31,495 bases of DNA from a virus. The stretch spans positions 1-31,495 of the IMG/VR virus record IMGVR_UViG_3300030519_000035, one strand, 5' to 3'. Of this stretch, positions 8,589 to 16,150 are shown one piece after another. Made by a program: the position numbers and the translations under genes. The notes beneath the pieces are model-generated. The model ran no database searches. It saw only the letters and a list, made by a program, of their open reading frames with translations, and was not told where the DNA came from. Each line of letters starts with the position of its first letter. Position 1 is the first letter of the stretch.

Positions 8589-8740
8589 TCGACTGTCTGT
8601 ATCTGGTCAGGAACGGGGTGCCGTTCGACATCGCCTTCAGTCTTCCCGGGGACGAACGCCTCGCCTTCGTGGTGGTGATGGGCACCCTCGATGGCCGCAC
8701 GTTCGACTGGGACCGCCTCGCATGGAAGGATGATCCGTGA
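8220..8740 (+). CDS. Tail assembly chaperone, -1 frameshift fusion (GT-type)
   Basis: Predicted product of -1 programmed frameshifting: codons 8220-8567 in frame, then reading resumes at 8567 in the -1 frame to the TGA at 8738-8740, giving about 116 + 57 = 173 residues. The -1 frame segment is LARHPDLIDCLYLVRNGVPF, continued by AFSLPGDERLAFVVVMGTLDG and FDWDRLAWKDD. This is a coherent domain with the kind of sequence usually encoded after the slip site (the T part). It has no good start codon of its own near its beginning. The stop overlaps the next gene's GTG by 3 bases. T-type domains are thought to recruit tube subunits to the tape measure-chaperone complex. Confidence 0.85.
8561..8567 (+). 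promoter_or_regulatory. -1 ribosomal slippery heptamer GGGAAAC
   Basis: The heptamer G GGA AAC is in the correct phase of the G-type gene: zero-frame codons are GGA (8562-8564) and AAC (8565-8567). It therefore matches X XXY YYZ exactly and allows re-pairing on GGG and AAA. Lambda uses the closely related GGGAAAG at the same point of the same type of gene. The reading frame after the slip is open for 57 codons. Confidence 0.88.
8573..8623 (+). promoter_or_regulatory. Stem-loop downstream of slippery site (frameshift stimulator)
   Basis: CGGCACCCCG (8573-8582) is perfectly complementary to CGGGGTGCCG (8614-8623), a 10-bp GC-rich stem. Inside it, CCTGATC (8584-8590) pairs with GGTCAGG (8605-8611) with one G-U pair, leaving a 14-base loop (8591-8604). 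The stem begins 5 bases after the heptamer, the spacing known to favour -1 frameshifting. The zero-frame stop codon TGA (8586-8588) lies within the inner stem. Confidence 0.8.
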
Positions 8741-9063
8741 TCTCGATATCCGGTTTGCGAGACCTCACGCAACGCCTTTCCGCCCTGGATCTCGTCGGCG
8801 CGCGAGCCGGCGCGCTGGCAGAGGCCGCCGAAGTCATCGAACAGTCGCTGACGTCAGAAGGGACGGGCAAACACTCGCTTGGCATAACGATCGAAGCAGA
8901 CCGTGCTGTGATCGGGACCGCCGACCCGGCCGCTGCGGACGTGGAGTTGGGGTCTCGGGCCACGCTCCCTCGTCCGTTCTGGAGCCAGGCGGCACAGGTC
9001 GCCTGTGACGATGCCGCGGACATTGTGGCTGCGCACTTCGTCGCTGCACTGAGAGGCGAATGA
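8737..9063 (+). CDS. Small minor tail protein, unknown function
   Basis: A 108-residue protein starting with GTG that overlaps the end of the frameshifted chaperone. It opens with SISGLRDLTQRLSALDLVGARAGALAEAAEVIEQ, an amphipathic helical start, and contains SRATLPRPFWSQAAQV followed by DDAADIVAAHFVAAL. The overall plan (helix, small beta part with a loop, closing helix) resembles small HK97 gp10-like or gpS-like tail completion proteins, but the similarity is weak by eye. It sits between the chaperone and the tape-measure position, so it probably acts in tail assembly. Confidence 0.65.
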   Translation: MISISGLRDLTQRLSALDLVGARAGALAEAAEVIEQSLTSEGTGKHSLGITIEADRAVIGTADPAAADVELGSRATLPRPFWSQAAQVACDDAADIVAAHFVAALRGE

Positions 9064-9064
9064 C

Positions 9065-10096
9065 ATGATCGACGCCTACACCATCGGCATTACGCTCGCA
9101 CTTGATGACGGTGTCTCGTCCGGCATCGCGGCCATCCGCAAGGAGCTGATGCTGCTGGATGGCGCCGTCAAGAGTGCCGCCAGCGCCATGTCCGGCATGC
9201 ATGCCCTCGCCGGGGTCGCTGACTGGACAAGGTTCGGCGACATCCCGGCCAAGAGTCTTGCCCGCCCGGTTTCAACAGCCGTGCCTGTCGCGGCCGACAC
9301 GCTTCAGGCGTTAGAGCCGGCGGTTCCGCCAGTCCAGTCATCTTCAGCCGCACCGACGCCGGAATGGCCAGCGGATTGTGTGCGCCCGTTCACCCCGATG
9401 TCGATGCCCGCGACCGCCGAGGTCACTGTCCGGCCTGCACCAGTGTTCGTCGGGATCACGCCTCCGCCCGCCACCGTTCGGCCTGACGCACCGCCGTCAC
9501 GCAAGACCACGCAAGTGGTTTCGGCACTGCCTGTGGCTGCGGCGCCGACGGTGCCTCCGCCACCGCCGCGGGCAGAAGCGCCGTCCGCTCCGGCAGCCGT
9601 TCTGCCAGAAAAGTTGGCCGTACTGGCGAGTCGCATACTGCCCGAGCGCCTTGCAGGCACGAGCGTCCCGCCACTGCAGGCACCAGCCACGACAGCGCCG
9701 CAACGCGCTCCGCTACCGCCGCGGCCGGAGTTGCCTTTGGCCAGCATTCCAACCGTGTACCCTCAAGATCCACCGAGCGCGCCGTTCGCTGTTATCCAAA
9801 CATCCGCTGCGATCGAGACGGGGATAGCAGCTCAGCAAGCCGCACCGTCGCCCACGCCAAAGTCCCGGGCAGCGCCGCCGCAGGACGCTCAGGATGACCG
9901 TCGTTCAGTCGAGCCGCCGCCCCTTCCCGATGCCGCACCACAGCTCGCCCAAGCCGACCTGTACATTGATGGCGCCGTGCTCGGACGCTGGGTGACCCGC
10001 CATCTTGAGCGGCAGTTGATCCGGCCGCCGTCCGGCATCGCGGCTGTCGATCCGCGGCTCACCCCTGGCTGGGCGGGGCCGGCGACGGGATTCTGA
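9065..10096 (+). CDS. Proline-rich protein in the tape-measure position (candidate short tape measure)
   Basis: A 343-residue protein immediately after the chaperone genes, where the tape measure gene always lies in such phages. Residues 1-45 (DAYTIGITLALDDGVSSGIAAIRKELMLLD and so on) resemble the N-terminus of tape measure proteins. The middle, residues of about 65-295, is very rich in Pro, Ala, Ser and Thr, with runs such as TVPPPPPRAEAPSAPAAV, and is probably disordered. The C-terminus, DLYIDGAVLGRWVTRHLERQL then PPSGIAAVDPRLTPGWAGP, looks folded and conserved. No hydrophobic transmembrane stretch or long coiled coil is seen, unlike most tape measures. It is either a short divergent tape measure or a gene that has lost its helical core. 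The coding frame is intact. Confidence 0.7.
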   Translation: MIDAYTIGITLALDDGVSSGIAAIRKELMLLDGAVKSAASAMSGMHALAGVADWTRFGDIPAKSLARPVSTAVPVAADTLQALEPAVPPVQSSSAAPTPEWPADCVRPFTPMSMPATAEVTVRPAPVFVGITPPPATVRPDAPPSRKTTQVVSALPVAAAPTVPPPPPRAEAPSAPAAVLPEKLAVLASRILPERLAGTSVPPLQAPATTAPQRAPLPPRPELPLASIPTVYPQDPPSAPFAVIQTSAAIETGIAAQQAAPSPTPKSRAAPPQDAQDDRRSVEPPPLPDAAPQLAQADLYIDGAVLGRWVTRHLERQLIRPPSGIAAVDPRLTPGWAGPATGF

Positions 10097-10166
10097 GTCA
10101 GGTCTGCACTCACGCTGCTGCGGTTGTGTCCGCCGAAAGCCGGGTACGCCGGTGCGAAAGGTCGCA

Positions 10167-10907
10167 ATGTCAGACACCACGCTCGTTCTCGGCCCCGTTA
10201 TCTTCCAGGATTTCGAGGTGCCCTCCGGCGTCGGCTTCGGCGGCCGGCAGCTTCTTGCCGTCCACCGCCTGGTTGGCGGCGCGCGCGTCATCGATTCGCT
10301 TGGCCGCGACGATGCCGCGATAACGTTCTGCGGCATCTTTTCCGGCACCGATGCCATGGCGCGGGCATGCGCAATCGACGCGTTGCGCGCGAGCGGTCTG
10401 CCCATACCGCTGACCTGGGATGTCGCCTTTTACACTGTCGTGGTCAGCCGTTTCCTGGCCGACTATCAGAATAGCTGGTGGATTCCGTTCCAGCTCTCCT
10501 GCACGGTCGTACGAGACGAAACCGCCGCATTGATCGATGCCGTCGCATCGCTGGCCGTCCTCGCCGTTGCGGACGTGGCTAACGCGGCAACGCTTGCATC
10601 GACCGCCGGCCTGGATCTGTCCGGCGCCCAAGCTGCAATCAGCGCTCCGCAAGCGACGGTGCAGCAAACCGGCGCCTACACCGCGGCCCAAGCGAGCCTC
10701 GCAGGCGCACAGACAAGCCTCGCCGGCGCAGTGCAGTCCTCGGAGACGACGATGAGCGGCCTCACCTTCAGCGGAAGCGGATCGGCCGAAGCTGGGATTG
10801 CGGCCCTGACGACCGCGACCGGGACGGCGCAGCGGCTCGCCAGCCTGGCGGCCGCTCAAGCCTATCTCGGCCGTGCCTCCGCCAATCTGGCTAGTGCGAG
10901 CACCTGA
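10167..10907 (+). CDS. Baseplate/tail protein with DNA-circulation N-like start
   Basis: A 246-residue protein. The start is chosen at the ATG 10167, preceded by GAAAGG; a GTG five codons earlier is possible. The first 120 residues (GPVIFQDFEVPSGVGFGGRQ, HRLVGGARVIDSLGRDDAAI, then LTWDVAFYTVVVSRFLADYQ) resemble the N-terminal domain of Mu gpN-like proteins, once called DNA circularisation proteins and now seen as baseplate hub or tail-tip components. The rest is Ala/Gly/Thr/Ser-rich and low in complexity, with repeated AQAS/AQTSLAGA elements. It lies between the tape-measure slot and the gpX-like gene, matching the hub cluster order. The 70 bases upstream show no other gene. Confidence 0.72.
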   Translation: MSDTTLVLGPVIFQDFEVPSGVGFGGRQLLAVHRLVGGARVIDSLGRDDAAITFCGIFSGTDAMARACAIDALRASGLPIPLTWDVAFYTVVVSRFLADYQNSWWIPFQLSCTVVRDETAALIDAVASLAVLAVADVANAATLASTAGLDLSGAQAAISAPQATVQQTGAYTAAQASLAGAQTSLAGAVQSSETTMSGLTFSGSGSAEAGIAALTTATGTAQRLASLAAAQAYLGRASANLASAST

Positions 10908-10910
10908 ATC

Positions 10911-11096
10911 ATGAAGACGATCACAGTGGCGGGTGGAAACCTGTTCAAGATTGCCGCGAGGGAGCTTGGCGATGCGACGCAGTGGTTACGGATCGCGCAG
11001 TTGAACGGCCTGGCAGACCCCATGCTGTCCGGCGTCATGACCCTCCGCATCCCGGACGTCAACACGAACGCAGGCGGCGGAATTGCTGCTCAGTGA
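10911..11096 (+). CDS. Tail protein X-like, small LysM-type protein
   Basis: A 61-residue protein starting with ATG 3 bases after the previous stop. The sequence TVAGGNLFKIAARELGDATQWLRIAQLNGLADPML is a LysM-like fold of the P2 gpX type: a first strand, a helix beginning LFKIAARELGD, the W-x-x-I-A-x-x-N-G-L motif, and a closing strand TLRIPD. Proteins of this kind belong to the tail hub or help assemble it. It overlaps the start of the gpD-like gene by 14 bases, which supports translational coupling. Confidence 0.88.
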   Translation: MKTITVAGGNLFKIAARELGDATQWLRIAQLNGLADPMLSGVMTLRIPDVNTNAGGGIAAQ

Positions 11097-12159
11097 GTCC
11101 CGCGCGCCACGGCTTCTGGCTTTGGTGAACGGCGCCGTGCTGAGTTCCGTTACGGACGCCGAAGTGATCGCCAACAACCACTACGCGGCGGACCGCTTCA
11201 GGGCGACCGCGGCGCTGGCCGGCGATCCGGCGTTCGGCAGCGCCTTCTGGTCGTCAACGGACACGATCGCGGTCGATATCCGGTTCAGCCTGGATGGCGG
11301 TGCCAGTTTCACGAGTCTCATTCGAGGGAATGTGGACAAGGTTTCGCTCGACCCCGCCACGGGGCTGGTGCACCTGGAGGGCCGCGATCTCGGCGCGGCG
11401 ATGATCGAGGCCCGGACGCAGGAGGCATTTGCCAATCGCACGGCAAGCGAGATCGCCACAATCCTTGCCCAACGCCATGGGCTGACTCCGAACGTCCGCG
11501 CCACCACAACACCGGTTGGCCGCTACTACCAGAACGAGCACGATCAGATCACGCTGGACCAGTTCAGCTTCATGACGACCGAATGGGACCTGCTCTGCAA
11601 TCTCGCGAGACTGGAGGGGTTCGATGTCTTTGTCAGCGGCAGCACGTTGAACTTCCAACCCGCCTTCGTGACGCCCGATGTCGTCCTGTCCGTGGCGCCG
11701 ACCGACCTGGTGGATCTGCGCATGGAACGCTGCCTGACGCTGGCGCGGGGTATTCAGGTGACGGTGAAAAGCTGGAATGCGCGGCAGCAGACGATGTTCG
11801 CCGAAACGGCAACTTTGGCTGGCACGTCCGACTGTGGCGGCCCGCCCCAGACCTACGTGTTCGTCCAGCCTAATCTTACGCCGGACCAGGCGCTCAATCT
11901 CGCCCAGCGCAAGCTCGCGGAGCTGGCACAGCACGAGCGGGTCATCGAACTGACGATGCCCGGCGAACTCACGCTGACGCCGCGTAGCCTGATCACGCTG
12001 ACCGCAACCGGGACGGCATTCGATCAAAGCTATTTCGTCGACACCATCGAGCGCCGGATCGGCGTCGGATGCGGATTTGTCCAGCGCGTCCGCGCAAAGA
12101 ACATGTCTTCCGGCGGCGCTGCCGGCTTGTCAAACCTCAGCAACGGAAGCGGAGCCTGA
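11083..12159 (+). CDS. Baseplate hub protein, late control gpD-like
   Basis: A 358-residue protein. It fits the P2 gpD / Mu gpP (T4 gp27-like) hub that connects the tube to the spike. Recognisable parts are an early beta domain (GDPAFGSAFWSSTDTIAVDI, LIRGNVDKVSLDPATGLVHLEGRDLGAAMIE), a helical part TASEIATILAQRHGL, the QITLDQFSFMTTEWDLLCNLARLEGFDVFVSG segment typical of this family, and a C-terminal region with ALNLAQRKLAELAQHERVIEL. The first in-frame start is TTG at 11083, preceded by a GGCGGCGGA purine stretch. No ATG occurs near the beginning, so a later GTG or TTG near 11122 is an alternative. The next genes in order are the spike and gp25-like proteins. Confidence 0.85.
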   Translation: MLLSESRAPRLLALVNGAVLSSVTDAEVIANNHYAADRFRATAALAGDPAFGSAFWSSTDTIAVDIRFSLDGGASFTSLIRGNVDKVSLDPATGLVHLEGRDLGAAMIEARTQEAFANRTASEIATILAQRHGLTPNVRATTTPVGRYYQNEHDQITLDQFSFMTTEWDLLCNLARLEGFDVFVSGSTLNFQPAFVTPDVVLSVAPTDLVDLRMERCLTLARGIQVTVKSWNARQQTMFAETATLAGTSDCGGPPQTYVFVQPNLTPDQALNLAQRKLAELAQHERVIELTMPGELTLTPRSLITLTATGTAFDQSYFVDTIERRIGVGCGFVQRVRAKNMSSGGAAGLSNLSNGSGA

Positions 12160-12163
12160 ACCG

Positions 12164-12679
12164 ATGGACCGCGTTGTCAACGCCCTCAAACGCCATGCGG
12201 GCATCCTGGACCAGGGACATGCGCAGCCCCGGTTCGGTCTGGTCACGTCGTACGATCCGGCCACCGCCGCGGCTCGCGTCACGTTGCAGCCGGAAGGCGT
12301 TCTGAGCGGCTGGCTGCCGGTGCTATCGGCCTGGACAGGCGCCGGCTGGGGGTTGATCTGTCCTCCTTCACCGGGAAACCAGGTCGTGGTGCTGTCCCAG
12401 GAAGGCGACGCCCAGCACGGCGTCATCATCGGCGGGACTTATTCAAACAGCCAGCCGCCGCCAGCGACGCCGGCCGGCGAAATTTGGCTGGTGCACCAGA
12501 CCGGGACTTTCCTGAAACTTTGCAACGACGGCACGGTGCAGGTCCAGGGTGACCTGCACGTCAGCGGAGACATCTACGACTCGAAGGGCTCCTTGTCGCG
12601 CATGCGCAGTCATTATGACTCGCACACGCACATTGATTCTCGCGGCGGAACGACCACCACGCCCAATCAGCAGGACTAG
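12164..12679 (+). CDS. Baseplate spike protein, gpV-like
   Basis: A 171-residue protein, start at ATG 12164 just after the hub gene. It has an OB-like N-terminal part (FGLVTSYDPATAAARVTLQPEGVLSGWLPVL, then WGLICPPSPGNQVVVLSQEGDAQHGVIIGG), a short triple-stranded beta-helix-like part (FLKLCNDGTVQVQGDLHVSGDIYDSKG) and a C-terminal apex SHYDSHTHIDSRGG. The His-Thr-His at residues 154-156 matches the HxH iron-binding site known at the tip of P2 gpV and related spikes, where three chains coordinate one iron ion. The trimeric spike pierces the outer membrane when the sheath contracts. Confidence 0.9.
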   Translation: MDRVVNALKRHAGILDQGHAQPRFGLVTSYDPATAAARVTLQPEGVLSGWLPVLSAWTGAGWGLICPPSPGNQVVVLSQEGDAQHGVIIGGTYSNSQPPPATPAGEIWLVHQTGTFLKLCNDGTVQVQGDLHVSGDIYDSKGSLSRMRSHYDSHTHIDSRGGTTTTPNQQD

Positions 12680-12685
12680 GCCGCG

Positions 12686-13063
12686 ATGAGCGATCTGTCG
12701 CAGCAATGGGGCTCCGACCTGCTGGCCGGACCGACCGGCGATCTCGCCCTCGCCTCGGGCGCCACGCTCGCCCAGCAGCGCGTCCTGCGGCGGCTGCTGA
12801 CCAACCCTGGCGACTATATCTGGCAACTTGATTACGGCGCCGGTTTGGGCCGCTTCGTCGGCCAGCCCGCCAATGCGTCGCAGATCCGGGCCGTCATTCG
12901 CAGCCAGATCTTCAAGGAGTCGGCGGTGGCACGCACGCCGGAGCCCGTCATCGACGTGCAGGGTCCGCCGAACGCCGCTGCCGGGACAATTTACGTCCAC
13001 ATCCGCTACGTCGACGCGCCCACTGGCGAGACCCAGCTTCTTTCCTTTTCGATCGGCGGGTGA
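12686..13063 (+). CDS. Baseplate wedge protein, gpW/gp25-like
   Basis: A 125-residue protein. The segments GSDLLAGPTGDLALASGATLAQQRVLRRLLTNPGDYIWQLDYGAGL and QIRAVIRSQIFKESAV fit the GPW/gp25 family: a lysozyme-like small fold with the conserved turn before the Asp-Tyr-Gly-Ala-Gly-Leu motif. In contractile tails this protein is part of the inner wedge and starts sheath assembly. It follows the spike gene by 6 bases and precedes the J-like gene by 3 bases, the usual V-W-J order. Confidence 0.9.
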   Translation: MSDLSQQWGSDLLAGPTGDLALASGATLAQQRVLRRLLTNPGDYIWQLDYGAGLGRFVGQPANASQIRAVIRSQIFKESAVARTPEPVIDVQGPPNAAAGTIYVHIRYVDAPTGETQLLSFSIGG

Positions 13064-13066
13064 ATC

Positions 13067-14188
13067 ATGCAGCTTTCGCTTCAGACCTTCACGACACTGG
13101 TACAGAACATGGCTGCAGCGGTGCAGTCGGCGGCATCGCAGCTTGTCGATCTCACCGTCGGCTCGGCGCTGCGCGCAATCCTCGAAGCGAACGCGTCAGT
13201 CGCGCTTTGGATGCAGTGGCTGATCCTGCAGGTTCTGCAGATGACGCGGGCCGCAACCAGCAGCGGTCCGGATCTGGACAGTTGGATGGCCGACTTCTCG
13301 CTGCAGCGACTGCCGGCCTGTGCGGCGACGGGTATCGCGGCCTTCTCGCGCTACACGGCTACGGGCCAGGCGCTGATTCCCGCGGCCTCCCTGGTGCGCA
13401 CGGCAGACGGGTCACAAACGTTCGCGGTTACCATCGACCCAACCAATCCAGCGTGGTCCCCGTCACAGAACGGCTACGCCCTGGCCACTGGCGTTGCCAC
13501 GCTGAACGTTCCGATTGCCGCTCAGATTGCCGGTACCGTCGGCAATGTTCAGGCCGGAGCGATTACAATGCTTGCCTCGGCGCTGCCTGGCATCGACACC
13601 GTGACGAACCCCGCTCCGCTGCAGAATGGGCTCGACGCGGAGACAGACGATGCCCTTCGGTCGCGGTTCCGCAACTTCATCGCCAGCCGCTCACGGGCCA
13701 CACCTGACGCCGTCGGCTACGCGGTCGTGAGCGTTCAGCAAGGCCTGGCCTACGCGATCGCGGAGAATCTAAACCCCGCCGGAATTCCGCAGATGGGGAG
13801 CTTCGTCGTCACTGTTGACGACGGCTCCGGATCGCCGCCGGCATCGTTGCTCAGCACCATCAGCACCGCCGTCGAAGCTGTGCGCCCGGTGGGGTCGATC
13901 TTTACCGTTCAGCCTCCCAGCGTCTTGCAGGCAAACGTGAGCGTGACGCTGGGACGATCTTCCGGTGCTTCACCCGCCGTTACGGCGGCGGTTGCGAACG
14001 CGATCTCCCGCTATGTCGATGCCCTGCCGATCGGCGCGCCCCTCGCGCTCACCCGGATCGCTCAGATCGCCTACGCCACGTCGCCGACAGTCACAAACGT
14101 CAGCCAGATGCAAATCAATGGCTGCACCGCGGACCTCGTGCCCCCGGCCTCGGGAGTGCTCAAGGCCGGAACGATTGCGGTAGCCTGA
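13067..14188 (+). CDS. Baseplate J-like protein
   Basis: A 373-residue protein. The features fit the P2 gpJ / Mu gp47 / T4 gp6-like family: a helical start LVQNMAAAVQSAASQLVDLTVGSALRAILEANASVALWMQWLI, then a repeated-strand central domain (RYTATGQALIPAASLVRTADGSQTFAVT, VGNVQAGAITMLASALPGIDTVTNPAPLQNGLDAETDDALRSRF), where the PAPLQNGLDAETDDALR segment is a hallmark of J-like proteins. A C-terminal part with beta-strands follows. J proteins form the wedge dimers that make the baseplate ring. It overlaps neither neighbour; the next gene starts one base after the stop. Confidence 0.92.
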   Translation: MQLSLQTFTTLVQNMAAAVQSAASQLVDLTVGSALRAILEANASVALWMQWLILQVLQMTRAATSSGPDLDSWMADFSLQRLPACAATGIAAFSRYTATGQALIPAASLVRTADGSQTFAVTIDPTNPAWSPSQNGYALATGVATLNVPIAAQIAGTVGNVQAGAITMLASALPGIDTVTNPAPLQNGLDAETDDALRSRFRNFIASRSRATPDAVGYAVVSVQQGLAYAIAENLNPAGIPQMGSFVVTVDDGSGSPPASLLSTISTAVEAVRPVGSIFTVQPPSVLQANVSVTLGRSSGASPAVTAAVANAISRYVDALPIGAPLALTRIAQIAYATSPTVTNVSQMQINGCTADLVPPASGVLKAGTIAVA

Positions 14189-14189
14189 C

Positions 14190-14864
14190 ATGACGGGTGA
14201 CCAGAGCGACATCGTAGCGCGGCTCAAGGTCGTGCTGCCCGGCGGATGGTTTGCCGATGAAACCCCTCTCCTCGATTGCGTGCTCGCCGGTCTTGGCTGC
14301 GCATGGGCGTGGGTCTATCAGACGCTGCAGTATGTAACTGCGCAAACCCGCATCGCCACCGCCACCGACGTCTGGCTTGACGTCATCGCCCGCGACTATT
14401 TTGGCCGGCGACTCGTCCGCCGGGCAGGTCAGGCGGATGATCCGTTTCGGCGGCGCATTATGGCGGAACTGCTCCGCGAACGCGGGACCCGGGCCGCCGT
14501 CATAGGCGTGCTGAAGGACCTCACCGGCCGGTCCCCCATCGTGTTCGAGCCTTCCCGCGCGACCGACACCGGAGCGTACGGGGCGGCTGGCGGCGGCTGG
14601 TCCGGGTTGGCTTATGGCGCGGCGGGCGGCTGGGGCAGTCTTAATCTCCCGTTCCAGTTCTTCGTGACGGCCTATCGGCCGGCCGGCTCCGGCATCGCCT
14701 TCGTCGCCGGCTGGGGCAGTGGCTGCGGCGGATACAACAAAGGCGCTGTTGAATACGGCAATCTGGCGATGCTGCAAGGCCAGGTGACCGACGTGGACAT
14801 CAACGCGGCAGCCGCCAGCGTGCTTCCCATCGCCACGACCGGCTGGCTACGCATCGCCAATTGA
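14190..14864 (+). CDS. Tail protein I-like baseplate protein
   Basis: A 224-residue protein directly after the J gene, in the P2 gpI / Mu gp48 position. The N-terminal part, LPGGWFADETPLLDCVLAGLGCAWAWVYQTLQYVTAQTRIATATDVWLDVIARDYFG, then FRRRIMAELLRERGTRAAVIGVLKDLTG, is helical and matches the wedge-completing family that anchors the tail fibres. The C-terminal part is Gly/Ala-rich (GAYGAAGGGWSGLAYGAAGGWGS) and probably contacts the fibres. The gene is followed by a 30-base gap with an AGAGGA ribosome site for the first fibre gene. Confidence 0.84.
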   Translation: MTGDQSDIVARLKVVLPGGWFADETPLLDCVLAGLGCAWAWVYQTLQYVTAQTRIATATDVWLDVIARDYFGRRLVRRAGQADDPFRRRIMAELLRERGTRAAVIGVLKDLTGRSPIVFEPSRATDTGAYGAAGGGWSGLAYGAAGGWGSLNLPFQFFVTAYRPAGSGIAFVAGWGSGCGGYNKGAVEYGNLAMLQGQVTDVDINAAAASVLPIATTGWLRIAN

Positions 14865-14894
14865 GCGCGCCCGCTGCAGCGCAAAGAGGACGCA

Positions 14895-16148
14895 ATGGAC
14901 AGGAATTTGGTCTATCCCGGAAGCATTCCGCTCGACACCGACCTGCTGACGACCAACCGGAACGCGATGGTCGCGCTGGGCTATCTGGCACAGGCAACAC
15001 TCGGCACAGGCACTGTCGCCGACGGGCTTGCCTGCAGTCCCACCGCACCCGCCTCGATGACGATCAACATCGGGCCTGGCAGCATCGCGCAATTCTCGGT
15101 CCTCGATCCGCTGCCTTTCGGCTCGCTGGCCGCTGACAATGCCAGCCCATTGGTCAAGATGGGCGTCAATCTCGCGCCCACCCCGTTTACGCTGAGCCCG
15201 CCCACCACGTCCGGCCAATCGATCAACTATCTGGTTGAGGCCGCGCTGCTGGAGTCCGATACCAATCCGGTCGTTCTGCCATACTACAATGCAGCCAACC
15301 CGGCGTTGCCATATAGCGGCCCGGCCAACTCGGGCGCTGCCCAGAACACACTGAGGTCCCAACGCGTTCAGTTGCAGTTGAAACCGGGGGCACCCGCAAC
15401 CACCGGGTCGCAGACGACTCCGCCCGTGGACAGCGGCTGGGCCGGGCTGTACGTTGTCACGGTCGGATACGCTCAGACCACAATCACCGCCGCCAACATC
15501 GTGCTGCATCCGCAGGCGCCCCTGCTCGCCTGGAAGCTCCCCGCCTTGCGCCCGGGCTTCGGCAGTGGCGTGCAGACTTTCCTGGCATCCGGTGCGTTCA
15601 CCGTGCCGCAAGGTGTCACCCAGGTTGAAGTCGAGCTTTGGGGCGGCGGTGCTGGCAGCTACGCCTCTACATCAACCTACCCAAGCGGCGGCGGCTCCGG
15701 TGGCGGCTATGCGCGCGGCCGAATAACCGGCCTGTCGCCAGGCCAGGTTGTTCCCGTAACGGTGGGCTCGGGTGGCGTTGCAGGAACGACCTCGGGCACG
15801 GCGGCGACCGCCGGCGGCACGTCGAGCTTCGGGGCATTCGTCAGCGCGACAGGTGGCAGCTTGAACTATCTCGCGACAGCCGCCTATCCGCTGTTCGGCG
15901 CCAAGCCTGGCGGCTACGGCGTCGGCGGCGACGTCAGCATCAGCGGCTCGGCCGGCCAGGGGGCGTTGTTGAACCAGGGCGGCATGGGCGGAGCGGCGCC
16001 GATGGGGGGAATGCAGAACAGCGGCACCACAGGCGTCGCCGGCTTGTTCCCCGGGGGTGGCGCGGCGGGTGCCGGAACGGGAGCGAACGGCGCAACGCCA
16101 TACAACGGGGCGCCGGGAGCCGCAGGTTATGTGGTGGTGAGATGGTAG
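14895..16148 (+). CDS. Tail fibre protein with glycine-rich C-terminal domain
   Basis: A 417-residue protein after the gpI-like gene, where tail fibres begin. Residues 1-210 contain a proximal part (DRNLVYPGSIPLDTDLLTTNRNAMVALGYLAQATLG) that probably attaches to the baseplate, and a mixed domain with INYLVEAALLESDTNPVVLPYYNAANP. From about residue 228, a beta domain begins with FLASGAFTVPQGVTQVEVELWGGG, a start known from many phage fibre tips, and is followed by a long Gly-rich region with GGG and GGYARGRI motifs to the C-terminus. Gly-rich adhesin tips of this kind recognise host surface structures. A short gene that could assist the fibre follows. Confidence 0.82.
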   Translation: MDRNLVYPGSIPLDTDLLTTNRNAMVALGYLAQATLGTGTVADGLACSPTAPASMTINIGPGSIAQFSVLDPLPFGSLAADNASPLVKMGVNLAPTPFTLSPPTTSGQSINYLVEAALLESDTNPVVLPYYNAANPALPYSGPANSGAAQNTLRSQRVQLQLKPGAPATTGSQTTPPVDSGWAGLYVVTVGYAQTTITAANIVLHPQAPLLAWKLPALRPGFGSGVQTFLASGAFTVPQGVTQVEVELWGGGAGSYASTSTYPSGGGSGGGYARGRITGLSPGQVVPVTVGSGGVAGTTSGTAATAGGTSSFGAFVSATGGSLNYLATAAYPLFGAKPGGYGVGGDVSISGSAGQGALLNQGGMGGAAPMGGMQNSGTTGVAGLFPGGGAAGAGTGANGATPYNGAPGAAGYVVVRW

Positions 16149-16150
16149 CG

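Noticed and set aside
8551-8733. Open frame in the +1 frame after the chaperone (60 residues)
   Set aside because: Its Arg/Gly/Pro-rich product has no family look; the -1 frame over the same bases encodes a sensible T-type domain and is served by the slippery site.
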